A stretch of 36,267 nucleotides of DNA from an uncultured beta proteobacterium (GTDB taxonomy: Bacteria; Pseudomonadota; Gammaproteobacteria; Burkholderiales; Burkholderiaceae_C). Positions 8,875 to 16,829 of the stretch are shown here, one piece after another (the stretch's first letter is position 1; each line of letters starts with the position of its first letter). A program made the position numbers and the translations under genes. The notes under the pieces were generated by a model. It was given only the letters and a program-made list of their open reading frames with translations, did no database searches and was not told where the DNA came from. Location: NCBI GenBank assembly GCA_903832285.1, contig CAILAY010000079.1:1-36267 (forward strand). Direction: 5' to 3'.

Positions 8875-10248
8875 TCAGGCCGGCCAGGACACACGTACCA
8901 CGCGTCCGCCCGACGGTTTGCCCGTGATCGAAAATTGTCCGCCCGACAGCACCACCCGCTCCATCGCCATGGCAAGCCCGGCATCGTCGTAAGCCGCGCC
9001 ATCCGCGTCCGTGATCCAGTCGTGTTCCACCATCAGCACCACCCGAGCGCCTTCCATTTTCAGTGTCAGACCGATGCGTCCAATCGGAGCCATGGTGGAG
9101 ATTCCGCTGCAGACATCCTCGATCACCCGGAAGATGACGATACGAAGCGAAGCCGGTATTTGCGCATCGCCCAGCAGAATCTTCAACTCCAGTTGGAACT
9201 CCGGATGGAGTTGGGCGAATTCCCGGCAAAACCATTGAAGCGTGGCCGTCAGCCCGAGATCATCAAAACTCGATGGACGCAGATGCACGGCGAAGCTGCG
9301 CACTTCGGCAATGGCGTCCTGCATGACATGCACCATGGGCTCGATTGCCGAGGGAGACGCGCCGCCCTGATTCGACATGGCAGCGGCTGCCATTTCCACC
9401 CTCAGCTTCACGGCTGAAAGCGTCTGCGCGATTCCTTCCTGCAAATCGAAGGCGATGCGCTTCTTCTCATCTTCCTGATGCTGCAACATCCGGGCCGACA
9501 GCAGTTCGAGCGTTTGGGAATGCGCGCGTATCTGATTTTGTTGCAGCTCGATCACATTGCGCACCTGGCGCAGGAGGGCGAGCAGAGCCAGATAGAGTAC
9601 CCCCATGACGCCAATGGAGGCCCCCACAATTTGCCATTGGGCGCGCTCCACGTCGGCAACCCGCGAACTGACATCCACATAGATTTCCATCACCCCCAGC
9701 ACCGGATCCGTTGCACCAAACGAGATGGGAACGTACGCTTCCACAAGATTGTCCAGAGCTGATTTGCGGGTGAATATGTTGAACGTGTCCCGGTACCGAA
9801 ATTCGCTTGAAACGCTACCCGCCAACGCCTCCTGCACGTGCAAATCGGCATTGTTGCCGGAGTCCATCAGTTTGGCATCTGACGAGTAGATGTTCCAGCC
9901 GCGCTGGTTGAAGATATTCACCCGCATCACCGAGTTGGCAGTGTGCAGCGCACTGAGGGCCTTCTGCAGATCGACGGGCATCGTGATCGACTTGATCTCA
10001 TCCCGCTTCAGATCGCGGTTCTGACGCAAGAATTCAATCGTGGTGTCGCGCACCGAGTTCAACGTGACCAGCGCCAGAAGCTTGTTGTTGTACTCCCCGA
10101 ATTCCGCAATCTCGCGCACCGCGACAAATCGGAACAGCAACGCCATCGACAGCGCCGCCAGCGCGACGCAACCGAAACTCGCCACCGAAAAGTAGCGAAA
10201 CAGCCGTAACACCAGGTTCCCGCCGGGGTCAACCTGCCACGATTTCAT
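8875..10248 (-). CDS. Degenerate membrane histidine kinase (pseudokinase)
   Basis: Architecture of a NarX-like sensor kinase: transmembrane helix about residues 17-42, extracytoplasmic sensor region to about 205, second helix about 207-227, a coiled coil, then the HisKA_3/ATPase region. The dimerisation segment reads RIAFDLQEGIAQ, with Gln270 (codon CAG) at the position of the phospho-accepting His (ELHD in the canonical kinase at 20113-21015). The ATP site is also altered: the Asn of the N-box is replaced (VIEDVCSGIS), there is no DNGxG motif, and the later glycine box is DAGLAMAMERV. Autophosphorylation is therefore unlikely. The start is uncertain: 10248 (ATG), 10260 or 10278, all overlapping the response-regulator gene by 20 bases or more. 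It is the last gene of the secretion operon. It may act as a signal-binding partner or phosphatase-like modulator. Confidence 0.85.
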   Translation of the reverse strand: MKSWQVDPGGNLVLRLFRYFSVASFGCVALAALSMALLFRFVAVREIAEFGEYNNKLLALVTLNSVRDTTIEFLRQNRDLKRDEIKSITMPVDLQKALSALHTANSVMRVNIFNQRGWNIYSSDAKLMDSGNNADLHVQEALAGSVSSEFRYRDTFNIFTRKSALDNLVEAYVPISFGATDPVLGVMEIYVDVSSRVADVERAQWQIVGASIGVMGVLYLALLALLRQVRNVIELQQNQIRAHSQTLELLSARMLQHQEDEKKRIAFDLQEGIAQTLSAVKLRVEMAAAAMSNQGGASPSAIEPMVHVMQDAIAEVRSFAVHLRPSSFDDLGLTATLQWFCREFAQLHPEFQLELKILLGDAQIPASLRIVIFRVIEDVCSGISTMAPIGRIGLTLKMEGARVVLMVEHDWITDADGAAYDDAGLAMAMERVVLSGGQFSITGKPSGGRVVRVSWPA

Positions 10249-10888
10249 TTTTGATGGCATAGGCGGCAAGCATGGCAATGTTGCGCAGCCCCAGCTTTCG
10301 CATCAGGCTGGCGCGATGCTTCTCCACGGTCTTGATGCTCAAGCTGAGGTGGTGCGCCACCTGCTTGTTTCCCAGCCCTTCGGCCACCAGTTTGAGCACC
10401 TCGCGCTCGCGCGTCGTCAGCGAGTCCACTGCCGTGGTGGTGGACGACGTATGTGCGCCCCCGGAAATGAGATTGGAGACAACCCTGGCCGAGACGTCGG
10501 GGCTGAGATAGACCCTTCCGCTCAGAACCGTGCGGATGGCGGTGCGCAGTTCGTCGTGCCCTGACTCTTTCAGAATGTAGCCCGAGGCACCGCTGCGCAG
10601 GGCCTCCTGGATGTACTCATCGGTCTTGTGCATGGTGATCACCAGTACCTTGGTCTCAGGTGCACGCCTGCGAATCTCGGCAATGGCATGCAGCCCACCC
10701 CGCCCGGGCATGTTCAGATCCATCAGCACCACATCAGGATTGAGCGAGCAACACATGCGCACGGCATCCTCTCCGGTTCCAACTTCTGCCACCACCTCGA
10801 TGTCGGACTCCGATGCCAGCAGCGCGCACATCCCGGCGCGCAGCAGCGCGTGATCCTCAGCGATAAGAACGGAATACTTTTTGATCAT
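10229..10888 (-). CDS. NarL/FixJ-family response regulator
   Basis: DNA-binding two-component regulator of 219 residues. The receiver domain (1-120) keeps the acidic pocket (Glu11, Asp12), phospho-acceptor Asp57 in VVLMDLNMPG, switch Thr85 and Lys107. A LuxR-type helix-turn-helix fills the C-terminus (LTTREREVLKLVAEGLGNKQ and SIKTVEKHRASLMRKL). It starts 39 bases after the last pseudopilin gene and overlaps the degenerate kinase. Because that neighbour lacks the phospho-accepting His, the likely phosphodonor is the soluble kinase at the head of the same operon (20113-21015). SEED annotations of similar clusters include a DNA-binding regulator, by my recollection. Its targets may be the GGTAGGGT sites, which is untested. 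Confidence 0.92.
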   Translation of the reverse strand: MIKKYSVLIAEDHALLRAGMCALLASESDIEVVAEVGTGEDAVRMCCSLNPDVVLMDLNMPGRGGLHAIAEIRRRAPETKVLVITMHKTDEYIQEALRSGASGYILKESGHDELRTAIRTVLSGRVYLSPDVSARVVSNLISGGAHTSSTTTAVDSLTTREREVLKLVAEGLGNKQVAHHLSLSIKTVEKHRASLMRKLGLRNIAMLAAYAIKNEIVAG

Positions 10889-10927
10889 GGTCTATTCTGA
10901 TAGGAATGAAGGCGGATGTCACCTGGA

Positions 10928-11464
10928 TCAGGGTCTGCGCGGCACCACGCCAGGAGGCGCCGGCACACTGTTTCCGGGCGGGGGCGTGGCCGTTCGCACC
11001 GCCGCCAGAAAAACCCAGTCGGCATAGGACGAGGCGTCAGAAAAGCCGCTGTATTTGGCGCCGAACCCGGCCTTCTTGAGCGGAACCTCGGTTGACAGGC
11101 TGTGCACGCCGATGATCTGGCCGTCGGCCTGTCGCACCAGAACCCAGTCGGCATCGCCGGTCATCGGATCCGCATAGATGCGGCGCAAGTGACGCCGCTT
11201 TTCCAGCGTGCGTTCATCCAGCAACAAATCCTCCAGGCGCAGCGGCAGGCGCCGCCCCGAGCCTTGACTGGCACGGGCATAGCGCTCGATTGCCAACTGG
11301 AACTGTTGGCCGATAAACAGCAATTCCTTCTCCTTCTCGCGCTGCTGACGCAACTGCCAGACGTTCGCCGTGGCGCTCAGCCAGACCCCCATGATCGCAA
11401 CCACCAGCAGCAAGGCAATATAGGTAAAACCTCGCTCCCTTGAAGCGGCAGAACTACCAGTCAC
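10928..11464 (-). CDS. Pseudopilin-like protein lacking Glu5
   Basis: Protein of 178 residues with a prepilin-peptidase type N-terminus (RERG|FTYIALLLVVAIMGVWL). The mature chain would carry Ala rather than the conserved Glu at position 5, a feature also seen in GspK/XcpX-type minor pseudopilins that sit at the pilus tip. The rest resembles GspG-like proteins: a helix (LFIGQQFQLAIERYARAS), then a C-terminal domain containing RRIYADPMTGDADWVL. The C-terminus is proline-rich. The start is a GTG at 11464 inside the end of the upstream pseudopilin gene (11-base overlap); the longer frame upstream is arginine/cysteine-rich and antisense-like. It is the third of three adjacent pseudopilin genes after the secretin. 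Confidence 0.8.
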   Translation of the reverse strand: MTGSSAASRERGFTYIALLLVVAIMGVWLSATANVWQLRQQREKEKELLFIGQQFQLAIERYARASQGSGRRLPLRLEDLLLDERTLEKRRHLRRIYADPMTGDADWVLVRQADGQIIGVHSLSTEVPLKKAGFGAKYSGFSDASSYADWVFLAAVRTATPPPGNSVPAPPGVVPRRP

Positions 11465-11861
11465 TGTAGTTGCTCCCGTCGCGTGCCTTTCCCGGCGCGC
11501 CGCTGTGCACATCGAACACCGCACCCGCGCGATCAGGCCGATCTGGCGGCACCAGGATCCACGTGGTCGCGCTCTCGGTGATAGGGTCAACCGGCAATGC
11601 GCGCAGGTATCTGGCCTGAACCAGTTGCTCCAGCGAATCCGGGTAGTGACCGGTATCCCCGTAAAACTTGTCCAGAGCATCGCGCGTGCCCGCCAGATTG
11701 GCGCGCAACACGCTCTCCTGCGAGCTCTGCAGGCCACTGAAATAGCGCGGCACGGCAACCGACAGCAGCAGTGCCACGACGGCCAGCACCACCATCAGCT
11801 CAATAAGGGTGAAGCCCGCGCGCGCGCGCCAACCGCATCGGCCAGTACTGCGCGTCACCAT
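11454..11861 (-). CDS. GspG-like pseudopilin
   Basis: Pseudopilin of 135 residues. A short basic leader ends in Ala-Gly before the cleavage point, then comes the hydrophobic N-terminal helix AGFTLIELMVVLAVVALLLS with Glu5 present. The globular part has the GspG-type segments DALDKFYGDTGHYPDSLEQL and LPVDPIT. Cleaved and methylated by a prepilin peptidase (not encoded in this window), it would assemble into a periplasmic pseudopilus. It overlaps the preceding pseudopilin gene by 7 bases and the following one by 11, so translation is probably coupled. Confidence 0.88.
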   Translation of the reverse strand: MVTRSTGRCGWRARAGFTLIELMVVLAVVALLLSVAVPRYFSGLQSSQESVLRANLAGTRDALDKFYGDTGHYPDSLEQLVQARYLRALPVDPITESATTWILVPPDRPDRAGAVFDVHSGAPGKARDGSNYSDW

Positions 11862-12337
11862 TGCTGATAGCGCACACCGTTGAGTCCGGTTTGCGTCGAC
11901 TGTGAGTAGATGTCGAATACGTCTGCGCCCTCGGCGGGTGCATCGGGCGGACTGGCATAGCTGCGCTTGCCCCAGCTGGAAACCGGATCAACGCCAGGAT
12001 CCGCAAAAGGGTCGCGCGGTACACGGCGCAAGAAATAGATCCGACTGTCCTTGCTGGCGCTGCGGGCATCCGGGACGCCATCCACCAGGACTTCCAGCGA
12101 AGGCGGATAGCCCGATGCCAGTCGGTCGGCGGCAATCCGGCCGTCCTCCACGGCCTGTTTGTAGGCATCGATCGCAGTACGGACCTCACGCAGGGCATCA
12201 CGCAGCTCGCGTTCCTGGTTGCGCTGCATCACCAGTTCCGCCATCGGAACGGCCACCGACGCGAGCAAGCCAATGATCACCACGCTGACGAGCAGTTCAA
12301 TCAGCGTGAATCCGGCAGATGCCCGTTGTCGTTTCAC
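11855..12337 (-). CDS. GspG/PulG-like pseudopilin
   Basis: Pseudopilin of 160 residues with leader VKRQRASAG and the N-terminal helix FTLIELLVSVVIIGLLAS, Glu5 present. The globular domain includes a long helix (ELRDALREVRTAIDAYKQAV), GYPPSLEVLVDG, the proline-rich segment RRVPRDPFADP and the closing DVFDIYSQS. The start is GTG at 12337, overlapping the secretin stop as GTGA. The larger reading frame extending to 12628 lies inside the secretin gene and has no family features. Together with the next two genes it gives the system several major- or minor-type pseudopilins. Confidence 0.87.
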   Translation of the reverse strand: MKRQRASAGFTLIELLVSVVIIGLLASVAVPMAELVMQRNQERELRDALREVRTAIDAYKQAVEDGRIAADRLASGYPPSLEVLVDGVPDARSASKDSRIYFLRRVPRDPFADPGVDPVSSWGKRSYASPPDAPAEGADVFDIYSQSTQTGLNGVRYQQW

Positions 12338-14382
12338 TGCGAAGTTCCCTGCACCGGGGTGACGGCCGATGCGGGCGTCGCGTCGTCCTGTGGTGGCGCT
12401 GTGGTGGGCGTCGTCGCCGGCACCAGCGGCGGCCTGGGTCCGATCGGAAACCTCGGCGACGGCGTACTGCCAGCAGGTGCGCTGGCGTTGGCCGCTGCCG
12501 GTGCGGTCGACGATGCAGGCGTTGACGAGGTGGACGCTCCGGACCCGGTCATACCCATCACACCACCGCCGCCAGAGGCCTTCAGATTGGGCGCACCAAA
12601 GCGCAGGCGGGTGTCCGTACCCGACCACAATTCGGCCAGGTCGGCCTCCTCCGACGACACATTGCGGATGACGTGGGGCGTGATCGCCAGCAGCAGTTCG
12701 GTCTTGTTCCAGGTGTCGGTGGTGCTGCCAAAAAGACGTCCGAGCAAGGGCAAGTCGCCGGCCCCGGGAATCTTGGTTTGACTCTGATCCGAGCGCTGCT
12801 GAAGCAGGCCGCCCAGAATCTGCGTCTCGCCGTCCTTGAGTTGCAACAGTGTGGTGACGTTGTTGGTGTTCACCGGGAACACCACCGTGCCCGAATTGCC
12901 GGTATCGATCTGTGCGCCAGCGCTGCTGACCTCCAGATTGAGCTTGATCGCGACTTCGCCATTGGGATGGATGTTGGGTTCCACCTCGACCTTGATGCCG
13001 GTCTCGATATAGGTGACGCTGGTGTTGAAGACCGTGGAGCCGCCGCCCACCGGGGCGGGAGTGGCAGCGCTGGAGACCACGGGGTTGCGCGTACCGACCA
13101 GAATCTTGGCCTTTTCCTTGTTGCGCACGCGGATGCGCGGCGTCGACAGGTCATTCAAATCACCGTCGGTCTTGCTGGCGGTGCCCGTCACTGACAGGCC
13201 TGTCATCTTCACGTCGGCGCGGGTGCGATTCTTGAAATCCAGCAGCGTCATGCCTGCCGGCAGCGACAGCGTCAGGCTCTTGGTCCAGTCAATGCCCAGT
13301 GTCATCATGCGCGTGCGGTCCACTTGCATCACGTCGATTTCCAGCATCACCTCGGGTTCGGCCTGGTCCATCGATGCCACCAGTTTCTCTGCCAGTCGCA
13401 CCACGTCGGGGGTATCGCGCATCATCACCGCGTTGGTCTTCTCGTCGACAAAGATATCCTTCACCTTGAGGATGGTCTTGAGCATGGTTTGCACCTGCTT
13501 GGAGTCGGCATTTCCCAGTGCAAAGCGACGGATCTTGAGATCCTGATAATCCTTGGATTTGGCCGCCGTGGCGGGATAGATGAGTACGGTGTTTTCGCCC
13601 AGCACCCTTTTCTCCAACTGGTTCTGAATCAGCAGCAGTTCCAGCGTTTCCTCCACCGACGTGTCCTTCACGAAGATCGTGACCTTGATGTCGTTGCGCA
13701 CGTCCTTGTCCAGCAGGACGTTCACGCCAGTGGCCCGCGAAATGGCCTCCAGCACCATCTTCAGATTGGCATCGCGAAATTGCAGGGTCAGCGGCTTGCG
13801 CCCCTTGATGTTGAGCGTGGGACCTGCAATGTTCTCCCGCAGCGTCGGCTCCTCGATCTGGTAGCGGATCTTCGCAGCGCGGGGATGGGCCGGATTTTCC
13901 ACCAGCACGACATTCAAAAGCGCACGCGCACCGGCCGCATCGCCCTTCATCATCAGCGCCTCTGCCTCGTCCAGCACGCGCCCATGTCGTTCAACCGCAT
14001 CCAATTCCTGCAAGCCCTGGCGCGCGGCGTCGTTGTTCGGGTCCAGACCGGCAACGCGGCGATACAGGCTGCGCGCTGCATCCGCGTGATTGGCGCGACG
14101 CTGTTCGATCGCGTCAGTCAGCAGGCGGTTGATGATGAGGCCGCGCTGGGACAGGTAATCCTTGCGCAGTTGCGCGTTGCCGGGACCTTGTTGCACGGCT
14201 TCGGCCAACTTCCCCAAGCCCTCTTCGTATTTGGCGTCGGACAGCAGAGTCAGGCCTTCCTGGCGCGCAAGTTCGCCAGGCGCACATCCCACGAGCAGCA
14301 GCAAAAGCGACACTGCCGACAGCGTCTGCAGCCGCGATCGATAGTTCGAATTCAGTAAAAAGTTTGGCCCGAAATCGCTCAT
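12334..14382 (-). CDS. Secretin, outer-membrane channel (GspD/PilQ/MshL-like)
   Basis: Protein of 682 residues expected to form the outer-membrane pore of the secretion system. It begins with a lipoprotein signal whose lipobox LVGC places the lipidated Cys at residue 33. Residues about 35-165 look like TPR-type repeats, unusual for GspD and closer to MshL/PilQ-like secretins. N-terminal secretin domains follow (about 185-330), then the conserved secretin core (about 350-590) with VEVEPNIHPNGEVAIKLNLE and the C-terminal VPLLG-type segment GAGDLPLLGRLFGST. The last 80 residues are a low-complexity Ser/Ala/Pro/Thr tail. The start overlaps the PilP-like gene by four bases (ATGA), and the stop overlaps the next pseudopilin start. 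Confidence 0.93.
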   Translation of the reverse strand: MSDFGPNFLLNSNYRSRLQTLSAVSLLLLLVGCAPGELARQEGLTLLSDAKYEEGLGKLAEAVQQGPGNAQLRKDYLSQRGLIINRLLTDAIEQRRANHADAARSLYRRVAGLDPNNDAARQGLQELDAVERHGRVLDEAEALMMKGDAAGARALLNVVLVENPAHPRAAKIRYQIEEPTLRENIAGPTLNIKGRKPLTLQFRDANLKMVLEAISRATGVNVLLDKDVRNDIKVTIFVKDTSVEETLELLLIQNQLEKRVLGENTVLIYPATAAKSKDYQDLKIRRFALGNADSKQVQTMLKTILKVKDIFVDEKTNAVMMRDTPDVVRLAEKLVASMDQAEPEVMLEIDVMQVDRTRMMTLGIDWTKSLTLSLPAGMTLLDFKNRTRADVKMTGLSVTGTASKTDGDLNDLSTPRIRVRNKEKAKILVGTRNPVVSSAATPAPVGGGSTVFNTSVTYIETGIKVEVEPNIHPNGEVAIKLNLEVSSAGAQIDTGNSGTVVFPVNTNNVTTLLQLKDGETQILGGLLQQRSDQSQTKIPGAGDLPLLGRLFGSTTDTWNKTELLLAITPHVIRNVSSEEADLAELWSGTDTRLRFGAPNLKASGGGGVMGMTGSGASTSSTPASSTAPAAANASAPAGSTPSPRFPIGPRPPLVPATTPTTAPPQDDATPASAVTPVQGTSQ

Positions 14383-14930
14383 TGGGAAACCCCTGTTGCA
14401 AGTGTTTGTTTGATGTCCAGTGGCAAGTAGACCAAGGTCAGCGTGCCACCTTTGAGACTCTCCACCTTGTAGCTGGCGTCAATGTTGTCGCCCACGAAGA
14501 TCGTCAGGACGCGGTCACCACGCGACAAGATGACCTGAATCTTCTGATCTTCAACGATCTGGCCAAGATAGGTGAAAGGCAGCGGTGGCGCCGATGGCGG
14601 CGGTGGTGGCGGTGGCGGTGGCGCAGGAGGTGGCGGCGGCGGCGCGGGCGGTGGCACAAACCACGAACTGCTGCGAAACAGATCCTTTATTTCACTGGCG
14701 GCTACGCGCTCTGGGCGTTGCAATTGATCAGGCCGTGCGGCTGACTTGACCGCGCTTGCTGCAAGATTCTTTGCTGTAGCCGTTGTTGCAGGCCCTGACT
14801 GCGGGCGCGCCCCGCGCGCCGCCGCCTTGGGTCGCACCTGCGCCACCTCATCCTGCGGCGCGAGCCACACCAGTGCCAGGGTTGCCACCAGGCCCACGCC
14901 CAGGAGCCAGCGTTTCGCAACCGGCGTCAT
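14379..14930 (-). CDS. PilP/GspC-like inner-membrane protein with proline-rich linker
   Basis: Protein of 183 residues: one N-terminal transmembrane helix (about 8-24), an Ala-rich periplasmic linker, a run of about 25 mostly proline residues (about 93-118), and a small C-terminal beta domain (PFTYLGQIVEDQKIQVILS onward) resembling the homology region of PilP/GspC. Such proteins link the inner-membrane platform to the secretin. The gene order PilM-N-O-P-secretin supports this. Comparable genes are, as I recall, labelled 'secretion system X translation initiation factor' in SEED-derived annotation, a label that reflects low-complexity matches rather than function. It overlaps both neighbours by four bases. 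Confidence 0.78.
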   Translation of the reverse strand: MTPVAKRWLLGVGLVATLALVWLAPQDEVAQVRPKAAARGARPQSGPATTATAKNLAASAVKSAARPDQLQRPERVAASEIKDLFRSSSWFVPPPAPPPPPPAPPPPPPPPPSAPPLPFTYLGQIVEDQKIQVILSRGDRVLTIFVGDNIDASYKVESLKGGTLTLVYLPLDIKQTLATGVSQ

Positions 14931-15478
14931 GGCGCGTGCTCCACAAAAAGCAGGAAGACGATGCGGCCGTTGACCACGTCCTCGGATACCTTTTCCCGTC
15001 GTACCGACAATCTCTCCAATGCCAGTGCCGGCTGTGCCAGCAACACCTCGGAGGCGAACTGCCGGAGTTGAACGTAGTTGCCCTTGACCGGCAGCGAGAT
15101 GCGCAAGCTGTCCAGCCGCGTGCCCTGCTCCTTGGTCAGACTGTATTCGCCGATATCGAGTTCAAGCTTTTGGGCCACGGCAATTTCATGCATGCTTGCC
15201 AGCACGTCCGGCACCTTGAGCCGCGCTGGAAACCCGGCAAAGAAGGCGCCCAGTTGCTGGCTTGGGGTGAGTGCCGTCGAACCGCTCACCGGCTGCAGCA
15301 GGCGGTGCTGCGCCGCCACCGTGCTCGTGCTCAACGCCAGCAGCCGCTGCTGCGCAGGCCGCAATTGCAACTGTGCCAGTGCCAGTGCGAGCACCAGGGC
15401 GAGCGCACCAATCCATCCCGGCACACCTACCCGTCGCGTCCAGTAGGCCAGGCGGGCCCGCCACAGAGCGCCGCTCAC
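14927..15478 (-). CDS. PilO/GspM-like inner-membrane platform protein
   Basis: Protein of 183 residues with a short cytoplasmic N-terminus, one transmembrane helix (about 21-39, WIGALALVLALALAQLQL), a helical stretch, and a ferredoxin-like periplasmic domain. That domain includes ISLPVKGNYVQLRQFASEVL, the segment typical of PilO and GspM. It should pair with the PilN-like protein encoded just upstream to form the inner-membrane platform. The start is GTG overlapping the upstream stop (GTGA); the stop overlaps the next start (ATGA). Confidence 0.78.
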   Translation of the reverse strand: MSGALWRARLAYWTRRVGVPGWIGALALVLALALAQLQLRPAQQRLLALSTSTVAAQHRLLQPVSGSTALTPSQQLGAFFAGFPARLKVPDVLASMHEIAVAQKLELDIGEYSLTKEQGTRLDSLRISLPVKGNYVQLRQFASEVLLAQPALALERLSVRREKVSEDVVNGRIVFLLFVEHAP

Positions 15479-15999
15479 GAGATGCGCTCCCAGTGTGCGG
15501 TGATGCGAAAGCGAATGGGCTTGTCGCGGTCCTGCAGATTCACCTGATGCGTTTGCAGGGCGACGGAATGGAGCATGGGCTGACTTTGCAAGTAACGGAA
15601 ATAGTCCAGCAGAGCAGCGTAATTGCGGGCCTCGCCATTGAGCACCAGTTCATGCCGCACCCCATCGGGCTCCAGGCTGAGCAGGGCCACGCTCTGCTCA
15701 GCGCCGCCTTCAAGTTCGGCAAACAAGTCCGGCCAGGGCATATTCAGCAGTTGCACCACAGCCGTTGCCTGCGTCCAGTCCGTGGCCAGTTGTTCATCGC
15801 TCAGCGATTGCACTACCGGCTCCCTTGCGACCGCAGCGTTTTGCAGGCGCCGCAGTTCCGCTTCGCCGGCGCGCACGCGCGGCTCCAGTTCCAGCAGGCT
15901 CCAGGCCAGCACCGCGCACAAGGCGGCCAAGCCGAGCAGCAGCAACAGCCAGCCAAAAAGGCTGGTGCGGCGTCGGGGATTAAGGAAATCAAGATGCAT
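15475..15999 (-). CDS. PilN/GspL-like inner-membrane platform protein
   Basis: Protein of 174 residues. A short basic N-terminus (MHLDFLNPRRR) precedes one transmembrane helix (about 13-34), a predicted coiled coil, and a periplasmic ferredoxin-like domain with HELVLNGEARNYAALLDYFRYL. The beginning resembles PilN, which binds PilM by an N-terminal motif close to INLLPWR; here that motif is only approximate. An AGGA sequence nine bases upstream supports the ATG at 15999. It follows the PilM-like gene by 11 bases. Confidence 0.75.
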   Translation of the reverse strand: MHLDFLNPRRRTSLFGWLLLLLGLAALCAVLAWSLLELEPRVRAGEAELRRLQNAAVAREPVVQSLSDEQLATDWTQATAVVQLLNMPWPDLFAELEGGAEQSVALLSLEPDGVRHELVLNGEARNYAALLDYFRYLQSQPMLHSVALQTHQVNLQDRDKPIRFRITAHWERIS

Positions 16000-16010
16000 G
16001 CTGATTCGTC

Positions 16011-16829
16011 CTAGGCCAGCCAGGCCGGTGCAAATATGGCGTCACGCTGCGCCATGAAACCACGTCCGTTTGCCGGCACAAGCAGTCCAAAACCCAGCCC
16101 CTGCAACGCGTCGCGAGCCTGCGCATCCGCGCTCGGCGCAAACACCTGAACCTGTTCAGTGGCCGGATCCAAATCCGCCAACATGGCCTCCCCAACCAAC
16201 ATCTGGGGCAGTTGCCGGACCCAGTCCTCATCCGCCCTGACATGGCGCAGCCAACGCCAGTCGCCATCCTGTTTGACCGCCACGCAGATCCGGCCCGGCT
16301 CGTGCATGACAAGCCATTGGCAGCCATGGCGCGACACCCGGTGTCGCCACAACCCTTCCGCACCGGCCAGGTAGGTTTGCACGCTGGCCAGCTTGGCGCC
16401 GGCGCCGCTGACCGCTGTGCCCAGCGCTGCCAGCAGTTCTGATGGCAGCGCCGCAGCCACCCGCGAGACCCCTGGGCGCTCATCGCTCAGGCACACTGTC
16501 CAGTCCTTCGCCAGCACGCCAAAGGCCGACGCAAACTCCAGTTGCGCCAGTGCCAGATATTCCTCATCACCCCGCAATTCATCACGCCACGGCAGCACGC
16601 GGTACTGGACGAAATGATGCGACACGAGCACGCGCACCGAGCCGCAGCCGAACTCCTTCAAGGCGCCGCCGACGGCCGACAGCGCTGCTTGCCACGGGTC
16701 CCCGCCAGCGTCGGACACGGCATAACTTTGCGTGCGGCCGAGTTGTTGGCGCCAGCCGACGCGGCTCAGCGCGAGCACGGCTGTCGGGCTGAAAAACAGT
16801 TGCAGGGATTCAGGCGACAAAAGTGACAC
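16011..16829 (-). CDS. PilM-like (actin-fold) cytoplasmic platform protein
   Basis: Protein of 272 residues without signal or membrane segment. I call it PilM/cytoplasmic-GspL-like mainly from position: it lies between the ATPase gene and the PilN-like gene, exactly where pilM belongs. Its overall pattern also fits, with an N-terminal strand-rich part, VRVLVSHHFVQYRVLPW and later VQTYLAGAEGLWR. Sequence motifs are weak, and an ATP-binding signature is not obvious. Start is GTG, overlapping the ATPase gene by 20 bases with GGAAA a few bases ahead. It may couple the ATPase to the membrane platform. Confidence 0.6.
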   Translation of the reverse strand: MSLLSPESLQLFFSPTAVLALSRVGWRQQLGRTQSYAVSDAGGDPWQAALSAVGGALKEFGCGSVRVLVSHHFVQYRVLPWRDELRGDEEYLALAQLEFASAFGVLAKDWTVCLSDERPGVSRVAAALPSELLAALGTAVSGAGAKLASVQTYLAGAEGLWRHRVSRHGCQWLVMHEPGRICVAVKQDGDWRWLRHVRADEDWVRQLPQMLVGEAMLADLDPATEQVQVFAPSADAQARDALQGLGFGLLVPANGRGFMAQRDAIFAPAWLA

